Origin: Alnus glutinosa
Taxonomy: Eukaryota > Streptophyta > Magnoliopsida > Fagales > Betulaceae
DNA: 64,000 bases
Assembly (NCBI RefSeq): GCF_958979055.1
Contig: NC_084899.1
Location: forward strand, 23,255,501 to 23,319,500
Direction of reading: 5' to 3'
Shown here: positions 36,169 to 47,049 of the stretch, one piece after another
Layout: every line of letters begins with the position of its first letter
How positions within the stretch are numbered: position 1 is the first letter of the stretch
Notes under the pieces: model-generated
What the model was told of the DNA's origin: nothing
What the model saw: only the letters and a program-made list of their open reading frames with translations
Databases searched by the model: none
Made by a program: the position numbers and the translations under genes

Positions 36169-37888
36169 TCAGCCTCCACGCTTACCACCTTTTTTCTTCA
36201 TCACTGATTTAAGAAACAACAGACAAACAATAACAAAGCCAAAAGCTGCCAAACCTCCTACTGCAATGGCTACTGTCCTCTCTGTGTGTTCTTGCCCAGC
36301 CCCTATACCAATCAAACATATCACAGGGATTAAAGCTTGACCCTATATGGTACCACAAGAGTAAATATAGAACTTAAGGACCCATCAATCCCAATCACAC
36401 ATAGAGACCACACATAATCATTTGGTTTTTAATTTCCAGAACAATAAAACAATAAAATAGAAACCACCCAGGCCCTCCCTAAATCATGACATCTGCCAAT
36501 GTATAAAGGAAGCCTGAAAGAAGTACTAGTGTCATTCATAGAAGAAGTACTAGTTTGTTTTGATGTAAAGCTTTTTTGAAAAATGTTTTTACTTAATTTT
36601 TGGTGTTAGGTACGACCAAAAATCTTAATCAAACTCAAAACATTTTCAATTAATCAGAAAAACATAATTTAAGCGACATAAAATGGTTTCATTTTTCTTA
36701 AAAAAATAAAAATAAAAAATTTGGTAATTCATTTTTTGAATTAGAACTTCTCATTGCTTTCTCTCGCATTTCATTCTACGCCGTCAGCGACCTCCAGCCG
36801 CCGCCGTCGCTGATATTGATTTTCCGTACGAACGAAACTCATAAAAATTCAGTTGAAATGATTTTCCTTAAAATGATCGGGCTCAAAACATTTTCTAACA
36901 AAAAAAATATTTTGCAGAGCCTTATATTTATTTCAATTCTCGGAGAAACAAGAAGGGTGAGGATCCCCCTCCCCTTCTGAAGGTGATTTTTCTGGCCTTC
37001 CAACCGGGCAAACACCAAGTATATTACTTTATCTGTAAAAGGAGTATATGATAAAGATTTTTTGTCTCTATCTTTACCTGATGCTGAAGATAAGCTAGGG
37101 ACACCATCTGGGTAATAGCTATAGCTAACATAGCACTTTTGGAGATACACTTGGGCAGAGATTGAATCATGACACTCATCTTTGGCCCGGTCCACAGCAC
37201 TCTTCAGACAATCCACACAACTGTCACTGCCCAAATCACCCTCACACTGGCCCAACACATACACTGACTCGTAGCTTCCTGTGTAAAACAAACCCCCAGC
37301 GCCAGCGGCACCGCCATCGCTCTTAATCTCACTATCCACCATATCAAAAGCTGTCTCCCTTTTCTGCTCAAACCCATTTTTACTTACTTGAGTTGATCCA
37401 CACGACTTGTACAACAACTCAGTATCAGAAGTTTGTTTGAACCCAACAACCTCATAACGCAGGTAACAGCCGCTCAGTTGGATCCTAGCAGCTATAGCTT
37501 TGCCACAGAGCTTGTCAGCCATGGCTGACACCTTGCTCACACAGTTGTTGCAGTCAGGGCCACTGAGGTCCCCTCTGCATTGGTACAGACCCATGATGTC
37601 ATTTTGGCCTCCACCAGAGGTGGCGTTGGAGAAAGTTTTCTGTGAAGATTGTGAAACCAGAGAAGACAAAAGGGTCTCGAGGTTTTGTGAGTAAATCCCA
37701 GTTGGGTCTTGGAATTTTTGGTCTGCACAGCCCTTGTAGACCAAGTTTGTGTTGTCTGCAGCAATCATAGCAGAGGGAAAGAACACAAAAAATGTGATGA
37801 AGGAAAGCGGAGAAATGGAAAAGAGAGAGAGAGCTTTTGCTGGCAAGCCCGTTTGGAAATCTGTGGAATTTGTTTCCAAGACATGCAT
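36169..37888 (-). CDS. Plasmodesmata-located protein (PDLP), two DUF26 domains
   Basis: A type I membrane protein of the cysteine-rich repeat (DUF26) family. PDLPs sit at plasmodesmata and promote callose deposition and control of cell-to-cell traffic. Exons 37078-37888 and 36169-36302 join in phase to 314 residues, usual for PDLPs. The N-terminal hydrophobic signal segment includes SFITFFVFFPSAMIAA. DUF26-1 has the C-X8-C-X2-C motif in CRGDLSGPDCNNC, and DUF26-2 has it in CEGDLGSDSCVDC. Exon 2 encodes the membrane anchor AIAVGGLAAFGFVIVCLLFL and a short basic cytosolic tail, KSVMKKKGGKRGG. There is no kinase domain, so it is not a CRK. The start at 37888 gives a rather long stretch before the hydrophobic core, and the true start could be downstream. 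I cannot assign a specific PDLP number. Confidence 0.9.
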
Positions 37889-37972
37889 GGTTCTGGACAG
37901 GGTTTGGAAATACTTGGGCGTTTCTAGAGATTGTTTTTGGATGAAAACAAAGACAGAGTCACTGGGGTTTTT

Positions 37973-37979
37973 CTATATA
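37973..37979 (-). promoter_or_regulatory. TATA box of the PDLP gene
   Basis: The minus strand reads CTATATAGAAAAACC, with the box about 85 bases upstream of the start codon at 37888. Transcription would begin near 37945. Confidence 0.5.
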
Positions 37980-38284
37980 GACTGATGGGGGGTGGTGGGG
38001 TTGGAACTTTTTGGACAAGTTTTGTCCTGGTAGCTTTCAGTGTCTTTAAATGTTTTGCTAGCTCCACCTCAACGGTTGTATTAATGGGTGAAGATCAATA
38101 ATGGTGGTGTTTGATGAGTATTTTACTCTCACTATATATTGCAAGTGAGTAGACTAGGATTTGAAATATCAACTAAAACAGGGGAATTACTTCAAAAGGT
38201 TAATAAAAAAGTCTTTGAAGCAATCTTTAGTAAGTAAAGAGACGGAACAAATATAAAGACATCATAAAAATGCACACTCAAACT

Positions 38285-38584
38285 AACCGGGGAGGGTGGT
38301 GGTCCTGTGGAAAAGGGTAACTAAGTTAGGTGTGGAGTAGGTTTTGGGATCGAACTAATGGGGCTGAAGTTAGACTATAGCTGAACTCCCGAAGGACATA
38401 GGCATGACCTCTAGAGAGAGTCCTCGGCCTCGGCGCCCTTACCATTTAAGTTTCAAGTTTCTCAAGACATTAACTCCCAATAAATATACGTTATTATAGT
38501 CATACCCAGATAGAAATATAGGTTGAACCTCTTTTAAGGAGTTACTGTAGCCCTTTTATTGTCTAGCCCCTCAAGACATTAAAT
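38285..38584 (+). mobile_element. tRNA-derived SINE, 12-bp TSD
   Basis: A 300-bp insertion flanked by CACACTCAAACT at 38273-38284 and 38585-38596. Near its 5' end is an A-box-like TGGTCCTGTGG (38300-38310), and 35 bases later a B-box-like GGGATCGAACTA (38346-38357), the spacing of an RNA polymerase III tRNA promoter. The tail lacks a clear poly(A). It contains GACCTCTAGAGAGAGTCCTC and CCTCAAGACATTAA twice. Confidence 0.55.
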
Positions 38585-38599
38585 CACACTCAAACTGAT

Positions 38600-39970
38600 G
38601 TGTGGTTCTTTAATAAACAATATATGTGAACATGAAAATTTATTCACTTACTGTTAAATAATTATTCTTTTCTCAGTTTTTTTTGTATTTTTCTCGAGTA
38701 CATATGATGTAGTACACGCTAAAGGGGCATGAATAATGCACGTCAAGTGCACTTGATTGAACACCCTTTTACTTTTACTATAAATTTGTCATTGAATAAT
38801 GAAGAAATGTATAGCCACATGACAATTTATCTTTACCTAGGAATAGATCGGTGCAATTATTATTTTTATTATAATCGATGTGTCAGTTTATGTGATACTT
38901 ATCACATTTATAAATTAATGTGACACTTATTTCATGATGACTAAAAGGTAGCATCAAATATTTTTTTTAAAAAGTTTAGGAGTCGAAAGAGAGAGATGTA
39001 ATCAATAGGTTGGAAGAGAGAACTTGTTGATTAAGATAAAAATAAAAGAAGAAGTATAAAAAGGAAAGAGTTTTCAATTATTCAAATGCCTTGGCAATTT
39101 AATTGATCAAAGCACACACTCGATTGCTTTAAGGGTGGATGATAAATGAAAGATTAATTTATATATGTAGTATGATATAATAATGTTTCTTATCAGACTT
39201 TTTCTTTCTAAATATTCCCGCATATCATTGCCATTAGTCAACTTTAATTAAGCTGTTAAAATATTGTATTAAGCAATTCCTATTAAAAGAGAACAAAAGA
39301 GAAAAAAGAAAAAAAAGAAGAAGTATGGAGAGTATTTTTGTTATTTTTAGTCGGGATATTGCACTCCGAAGATAGCAAAGGACATTGAAAAAATTAAAAT
39401 AGTGGGAGGAAAGGGAAGGCTGTACCTCTAGGTTCTACTACAACATGCCTGCCAAGGTACGACCGCCTAAAAAAATATATTAAGCCAGTGTTAAATTATT
39501 GATTAAATAATTTAATTTATCTTTTGTAATCATAAACTTTTGAGACAAGTGTTGATTTAATATGATATCATACTCAAAAGTTATGAGTTCGAATCTTGTT
39601 TAAGTTATTCACCAAATTTTAATTAAATATTTTACGTGTTGGACCTTACCTATTAAAAATTAGTTTGAACTCACACGTGAGAGAGAGCGTTAAAGTATTG
39701 ATTAGATAATTAAATTTACCTATTTCTATCCGTTTAAGTTTTTAGGACAATTGATAATTTAACTAAAAGTTCCCACGCCTTGAATATACATCAAAGATTC
39801 AAACATAGCCAAAACTAAATATTCATCTTTAGTCGGTAATGATCTCATAATAGCAAATAAGGTGTTATGGTTCCTTAAAAAAAAAAAAAAAATCGAGGTT
39901 ACAAAATTGTATATATTTTTTTAAGGGTGTTGAAAATTGAAAATTAATTTTATCCCCTCTTAAAGTACAA
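38600..39970. other. Intergenic between PDLP and the START gene
   Basis: AT-rich sequence with no supported gene. It holds the LTR-like element at 39489-39763 and purine-rich AAGAAGAAG stretches near 39050 and 39290. Confidence 0.55.
39489..39763 (+). mobile_element. Small LTR-like element (SMART/TRIM-like), copy 2
   Basis: A 275-bp unit. The left terminal repeat (39489-39561) starts TGTTAAATTATTGATTAAAT and ends GTTGATTTAATA. The right one (39689-39763) starts GTTAAAGTATTGATTAGATA and ends TTGATAATTTAAC. After the left repeat comes TGATATCATACTC, a decayed primer-site-like motif, then GAGTTCGAATCTTG. A purine tract GTGAGAGAGAG precedes the right repeat. It has no coding capacity. Confidence 0.6.
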
Positions 39971-39972
39971 AT

Positions 39973-40020
39973 CACGTGCCACTCACGTGATCCCCCAACT
40001 CCCAAAAACTATATATATTT
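39973..40020 (+). promoter_or_regulatory. Twin G-boxes and TATA box of the START-domain gene
   Basis: CACGTG occurs at 39973-39978 and 39984-39989, followed by CTATATATATTT at 40010-40020. G-boxes bind bZIP and bHLH factors. A leader exon from about 40045 appears to end at a GGAG/GTACTC donor near 40148. The acceptor TACTGCAG at 40690 precedes the start codon at 40774. Confidence 0.5.
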
Positions 40021-40770
40021 TACCGGAACAAGAAGCAGAACCGAAAAAGCTCACGGCGGGAAGGAGATCAACCAAACAGAAAGAAAAGGAAAAAAGCCCA
40101 GACACCCATTTCTCTCTCTCAAAATTTAGATTGAGCAGTCACTCGGAGGTACTCTAACAAAAATCTTTGAGTATCTTTCTTTTATAGCTTCATAGTCTGC
40201 TTTGTAAAGTTGATTCTTCTCTTCTCTTTGTTTTTTTCTTTGAAAATATACATATTTTTTTTTTCTTGGTGCTCTAAGAGTTTGCTGGAGTTTAAGATTC
40301 TTGAAGTTCCTGTTTGAGTTATAAAGTTCAGAATTAGTGTTATAGACCAAGAAAGACTGCGTCTTTGTATTAATCAGTTTGATTAATTAGTGGGTTAGGG
40401 TGATTTTACAGACACTTCTACTTGTTAATCTGACTTTGTGCTTGAGTTTTGTAATTCTTGTTTATCAAGGAAAACTGAGTATTGGGTTAGTTGCGATTAA
40501 TTGTCATGATTTTTGAGTGCAAAATACTTTGCGCTCATTCCTATTACTGAATATTTATAGGTTATATCATTTTGATTGAACTTATTAATTGTAATGATAA
40601 GTGTATAAGTGGAAAAAAAGGGCTTTCATATATCAAGCATGGATCTTGTGGTTCTCGAATAATCATGTCCTTCTTTTGTATTACTGCAGAAAATTTTGGT
40701 ATTTATGTGTCCCTCAGGTTCTTACTTCATAACAACTTACTTCAAGCAAGTGGTGGAGATCTAATCATCT

Positions 40771-40830
40771 AAGATGGAAGAAGGAAAGATGGAAGAAGGA
40801 AACATAGAAGAAGGAAAGATGGAAGAAGGA
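40771..40830 (+). repeat. Four 15-bp tandem units forming the first coding exon
   Basis: AAGATGGAAGAAGGA occurs four times in a row, the third copy with two changes. It encodes the repeating MEEGK peptide at the proposed start of the START-domain protein. Confidence 0.8.
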
Positions 40831-43800
40831 GAGGTGATTATCTTACTTACTTCAAGAAAATGTGATCAATTGGTGATTATCTTCTTTCTATGAATGCCTG
40901 CTACATTCATCAATGTGTGATCATTTGGAAATCAAATCCGTTTAGTCCTGGATCCACTGCTGCATGAGCCTTTTAATTTGTTCACAACAGATATATTTAA
41001 AGTGACAGTTGAAGTTTATCATTAATCATAAAAGTGGTACGAATCCATGACAAACATGTGTAAGCGTTAATGGAGAAATGTTTGCATCTCCAGTCCCAAG
41101 AAGTGAGGATAAGGTTTAGCTATGTTGGATTGAGATCCAAATTTTCTCTCCAATTATTTGAACTCTTTTTTACTGGAAAACATAAAACCTTGTTGGAATT
41201 GAATACTGTCTTCCGTCCATTTTTGTTAATGTGAGGAATGTATCTGAAATTTGCTTAGCATTGGAAAAAATTCGGTGAGATATCCAAAACCACTATTCCT
41301 AGCTATAAGAGGATATTATTTCTCCCTTACATGAATGACTTGGGCTTAATTTCTACACATCAAGAGATTGTTTTGCAAATGTAAGTCGGGATTTACATTA
41401 AGCGTAATAGAGAAAAAAATATCTTGAGGCTTCCAATTCACCTCAATAAAGAAAATCTTGATGCTTCACCTTTCCTGTATCAGACAATGGTAGATTGCGT
41501 AAGTAATTTTCTGGGATGATGTTTGTGTTTACAGTACTATACTACTGATTCTGATACAGAGCTTTTGGGGGATCAAGACTTCAATACTCAAATTCCTAAC
41601 CATGAGAAACTTCATTCTAGAAAAGAAGATAATGCCCAATGCTCCGGGAGTAGTGCTCCAGACAGCACCAGTGAACTGGTCTGAGCAAACCACCTTGAAG
41701 ATTTTTCTAAATTGCAGCTCATTTGTCTTGCCTAGTGTAATTGGTTTGACACTAGTAACTGTGACATGAATTTATACTTATGTTGCAGGCTTTTAGACAA
41801 TCTTCCCTTCAGCATCCAGTTCAAGCATCCATGGATAGAGACATCGATTATGACTCTAGGGAGAGTAAGTTCCTAGAACTGCAAGAGGCAAATAACATCT
41901 CCAAGGCAGCCTTCAAGGAAGTCATGGCTATGGCTTTAGAAGCAAACACTTGGGTTGTTGGCACTCCAGCATTAGGTTCAATTGAGGAATTCCAACAAAG
42001 GTTCAGGAGTCCACCTGCGCCTGGAATGAGAGTTGAATGTTCCATTGAGACTGCAATTCTTCCAATTCCCCCTAAGAATCTGCATTCTGTCTTCATGGAT
42101 GCGGTGAGATTTCTTAACCCTGGGATTAAGATAGTTACAGTCTGGCATAACCTATCTGCCAAACATGACTTGTGACTAGCATTATAGAATGGGATGACCT
42201 CCAAATCCACCAATTATGGTTTATCCAAGTTCCTATGAAGCTTAAACTCCTAATATACTGAAAAGATTAGTTTAGTAATTCAGCTACATTTTTCTTTAAC
42301 TCCCAATGAAATGATTTGTGCAATTCTCAGTTTACAACATGAAAGCATAACTAAGCATGGTAATGTCAATGTTGCTTTACATTTAGTCAGGGAAAATAAA
42401 CACCAGCTAAAGATTTGAATCTGTTCATCCTTCTTCTTTCTCCCCCATATATGTTTCATTCTTTTTTCTTTTTTTTCCCCTTTAGGATGTATGGGCTTCA
42501 ACATTATCTGGCATTGTCCATCGTGGATCTATCCATTCGCCAACTGGTGTTTTGTCGCAGTTGATTGATACTGATCCCACAATCATTGATATAGTGGTGG
42601 TAAGCTTTCTGGGCCTCTCATTTGGAGATTATAATGCCTGATCCATTTTGTTTAATCCTTGTATCCATATAGGTGAAGTATGGCTCTAATAATACTTATT
42701 AATATGTTTCCTAGGTCAATGCTGAATTTCAATTGCCCACACCATTGGTGCCAATACGGAAATTCTGTTTCTTGAGGTGCCTAAGAGAGATCGTAGCAGA
42801 TGTATGGGTCATAGTTGATGTGTCAAATGATTATTTCGACCATGAACCTTCTAATTCTACATCGGAAGTAAAATGTCGGCGAAGGCCATCAGGGGTGATA
42901 ATCAGAAAGCATGGCAATGGCTCTGAGGTCAGTGAAAAGGCACCAATATTTTGCCTAAAAAAAAAATAAAAATGATATGGAGTATAGAAAGCTTTATTTA
43001 AGATGTGATAGAAGGGTCCTTCTGATTATATTGATTATGTTTAGTACTCTAAAATATTTTTCTATTCAATTCTGGCTCTCTACTGGAGCAGGTTATATGG
43101 ATTGAGAATGTGGAAGTGTATGAGCACCAAGTCCAAGAAACTATGTACTCAGAAATAGTCAACTCGAAACTCGCATTTTGTGCAAAGCGCTGGGTTGGGA
43201 CATTGTTGCAGATGTTCAAGCGAAACGACAGTAAATTTTTCAATGTTAAGATGCCACTGGGATGGCGAGGTATGCTATTATATAATCCAAGTAGGGATGC
43301 GATATTTGGGTATATAATGCCCTAAACAGTGGCCTTGTTTGGTGCATAGGCATTTACTTAATGCTCAAATATGCATGATATGCGTTGATTTGTTTTATTT
43401 TTGAACTGAAATGACTTTAAGAGACTTCGGAAGTTGTCTTAAAGAAATTAGAAATTAGAAGTTTGGAAGCATGGTTATAAGTGGGAAGTATCATACATTT
43501 GTCTCATCTTTTATTTGTTTGTTTGATAATATTGGTCAATATATCTCATGCATGTTCAGATACTTTCAAGTGGAGCTGGATGCTTTCTAATGTTCCATTT
43601 GTTATGATTTCTCCAAAACAGCTATTTGACTTCTGATATTATTGCGGGTTTCACAGCTCATTTATATCTGCTGAATTTAATCAAGTCGATGGAGAAGGAA
43701 TACTTTGACTGCATTAGTGAGGCTCCTAACAGAAGGAAATGGGATATTCTGGCTGATGAAGGAATAAGGGTTTTGAGGGATGTGACTATTAATGCTGACA

Positions 43801-44643
43801 CATTGGACTCAAATAATTACACTGCCTTGACTAGCTTCCATGTTCAAGCAGCACCTCTCTCAGTTTTCCAATTTCTTGTTAAAAAGTATTTCAAATTACA
43901 GGTTTACTGCTGTCTTTACAAATATGCTTAATTAATTTGCTTGCGTGTCAATCTCCTAGTGTATCCATTTTTGTAGAATGTTAACATTTTAGTATGTTGC
44001 AGTGGCCAAGCCTTCTGGAAGAGTCTGAAGAGCTTTTTACATGTGTTACAGAAGATGATAGACACTGCATCACTTTACTTAAGAAAGTAGTTTCACAGAA
44101 CCATTCCACATAACTGCTACTTTTCATATGGTTTCACTGACTTTTTGCTTATATGAAATGTTGTTTTGATGTGACAGCACCATGAATATATGTTGCAAGA
44201 TACTTTAGAAGACGAATTTTGCCACTTTGTTATATCATCACCAATGACCCAAGTAGCTGTTGACACTGCTTTTTGCTCTGGAATATGGAGAGATAGTCTC
44301 TTGAAGCCTTCAGGGTTTGCTATAATGCCTGATGGCTCTGGGGGCCTCGAATCTGATGCCTCCCTAGTAACCATCGCCGTTCAACAAGAGCTCGATGTCT
44401 TGGAGGCGGGTCCAGCCATTGAAGCCATGAGCAATATTATCAGGCGCATTATTGGAGAGATTAATGCAGCAAGTAAGTGCCACTACTTCTAATGGGTCAA
44501 AATCATTTAGTGTTTGAATGTTTTGCTTGCATGTGGTAATGAAAATATAATAGTATATATTCATGTTATCATCTATTATTCTAATCTTTTATTTTTCATG
44601 TCCTTTTGCAGTCACAATTGGGGAAGAAAGAGTTAGACTTTGA
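40774..44643 (+). CDS. HD-ZIP IV-related START-domain protein lacking the homeodomain
   Basis: The protein matches the START and HD-SAD parts of HD-ZIP IV transcription factors (the PDF2/HDG/GL2 group), which bind lipids and regulate epidermal genes. Exons: 40774-40833, 41535-41678, 41789-42103, 42486-42599, 42715-42927, 43092-43309, 43622-43901, 44003-44086, 44178-44472 and 44612-44643; this model gives 584 residues. START signatures are DVWASTLSGIVHRG, NAEFQLPTPLVPIRK, DVWVIVDVSND, RRRPSGVIIRKHGNGSEVIW and FCAKRWVGTLLQ. HD-SAD signatures are NRRKWDILADEG, CITLLKK and LLKPSGFAIMPDGSGG. The homeodomain and zipper are absent; the N-terminus is a short repeat (MEEGKMEEGN) plus an acidic linker. 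The donor after exon 6 is uncertain: the natural GCGAG/GTATGC site at 43270 breaks the frame, and only a weaker one at 43310 keeps it. It may be a divergent gene or an early pseudogene. Confidence 0.75.
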
Positions 44644-44699
44644 AATCAAAATGGTTCTTTCAGCATAGAATTTCAATTCATTGATATGAAATTTGTATA

Positions 44700-46850
44700 T
44701 TACTGGTTATGCACTTTTGATATGAATAAAATGTCACTTTTACCAGTTACTAGTAGGGTTCTGAAAGCTAGGTCTATTCTATTCAATGACTGCAATGATT
44801 ATTGTATAATTTGAATTTCATATAGGCTATAACATGAAGCTACGGAATGCATCTGGATCTTCAAAAAAGAGGAACCAGTAAGAAAAATAATTAATGATTC
44901 ATGCATATCAACATCTTCACAGAATCAATGGCTGTTAATTTTTAACCTAAATAGTCCCAAAATCGACGATCCATTTCAGGTTTTAGGGCAATAGAGTTCA
45001 TTGTTTGTTGGTGGTAGGGAATAGGAAAATGTTTGGAGTATTACCGTTTTTATTACAACCCTTTACAAACTCACGTGAGAGTCCGTATGAGTACTATGCG
45101 GTAAAACATGGGTAAAAAATTGAAAAATGCTTGGAGTGCTATAATTTCTTTACAAACTCACGTGACAGTATTCTAACGGTAAAAAAAAATTAAGCAACAA
45201 AATTTGATTCGTAAATTTAATTATTTAATGGCGGATGCGATAAGTGCCTCACTAATTTGTAAAATACTTATACCTATAGTACCTTATTGCAGTACTCTTA
45301 ACAAATAAACTAGTCAAATAAGCTTTAGGTCTGTTACCAACCTAAGCCCTAGGTTGAATATGACCCCAAATTTTGACTTTGAATGACTGACTCGCAACAA
45401 GCAGCCCACGAATCCATATTATGGGCTTCAAAAGTATAACTAAATCCATAACCTTTAGAATGAATCTCATACCATGGATCAAATACTCAATCAGCCCAGG
45501 AGGGCTTGAGAGTGGCCTGCATTTTCTAGTCCGAAGAATCACTTTTGAAAAATAATTTACATTTTTTTTTTTTCATTAAAAGTAGGAAGAGTTTTTTTTT
45601 TTTATTAGGCTTTGTTGGGAATAATCCTACTTAAAGTTGAATTGGGGTAGTAGTTTTAATCTAGGTCCAATAATGATTTATTGAAGAATTTGATCAATAA
45701 TTCAACTCTCAGTAAAATGATGATAGTTCCTAAAAAAAAAAAAGAATAAAAAAAAAGAAAAAGTTGAATGAGGATGAGACTTCCAGACTAAATCAAATTC
45801 AGGTACTCCTAGTTTAAGTGGGCCTAGTTTAAGTGGGAGTAGAAAATTTAATTCAGGTTTGACTCTATCTTTTTACCTATGAAGGCTCATACCTAAGTTT
45901 AAAGGACATACTGATTATTTTATGCATTGACCATACGTTTCTCTCATAATCTAATTTAGGTATCGGACTGATACATCTGGAAGTGTAAAAACGCGCCATT
46001 CACACCGTATTAAAAACTGTCATAACAAACTTAAAGAAAAAAATAAATAATAATAATAATAACAAAAAATGAAGGACCTACCGGTGATCCTTCGAATATG
46101 CCGCGTCACTATAGCATTTTATTTAAAATGTAGGATGAAAAAAATCGGATATATATAGTTATTTTAAGGTGTAATTCTTCAAGATTTTGAATTTTAGTCA
46201 TGGCACTAGCATAGTCTCGTTTAGCAACGATTTTGAAATTACTTTTATCTTTTCAAAATCAAAAATATATTTGGAAAAAATTAAAATCAATCTTTAAGTT
46301 TTGATGCAATTTCAATTTAATTCACGAGTTTTTAATTTTGATAATTAAGTCCTTAAATTTTATTTTGATATCAAATGGATCATTCCATTATCTTAATGTG
46401 TAATTAATTAATAGTACCTCATATCATACCCTTTAATTAATTTGTAACTCTAGTTTGATACATTGTATTTCAATTATATGTGTCACGTGGCACAGTTGGC
46501 CCGGCTACTTTTTTTTTTTTTTTTTTTTTGTTTATAAACATATTTTCAATTATTTTTTAAATTTATTATTTAAAATATATTTACAATCATTAATCTATAA
46601 ATTTGAGTATGCTTCATTTAATGCATCCCGTTGCATTAAATCACTAAAAAGAAAAAAGAAAAAAAGAAAAGAAAGCCCTGTCAGCAGGTGCTGCCCGTTG
46701 CACCACGCTCATGACGAGGCTGTCTCTCATCCCAATGCATCACGCTCTTACCTACACGCGTAATTACACGCTCCGCGCGCAACAATACCTCACCCTCCTA
46801 GCTCTTGTGCCCCTTCACGCGCTACCTTGAGCGTGACATTTATTTTCCTC
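44700..46850. other. Intergenic, no gene supported
   Basis: Sequence downstream of the START gene. Apart from MITE family A copy 3 (45030-45302), I see only AT-rich DNA, T runs at 45562 and 46509, and no convincing coding frame. 46670-46840 becomes richer in GC, with ACGCG words, and is probably the SUVR promoter. Confidence 0.55.
45030..45302. mobile_element. MITE family A, copy 3 (nested or doubled)
   Basis: It begins TGTTTGGAGTATTACCG and ends near CAGTACTCTTAACA. TTTACAAACTCACGTGA occurs twice, at about 45060 and 45147, which suggests one copy inserted in or duplicated beside another. Confidence 0.5.
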
Positions 46851-47049
46851 GACTATTTTTATACCTGGTACTCTGGTAGGAACCCATTTTCCTTTTCCTT
46901 TGTTTTTTCTCCTCTCCATAAAATCGATTTCAGTTCAGAATCTGCAGTTGGAAATCGCTTTCTTTAATGCTGGTAACTGGTAAGTTTTGCTTTCAAAATC
47001 TGATTCCAAGCCGATTCTGTTTTTGGGACGCAAAATGTACGCCTCGTTT

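Noticed and set aside
41848..42213. Minus-strand frame of 121 codons
   Set aside because: It is antisense to the START exon at 41789-42103.
45342..45542. Minus-strand 66-codon frame that looked retroelement-like
   Set aside because: It has no recognisable protease, integrase or reverse-transcriptase motif, and nothing alongside to support an element.
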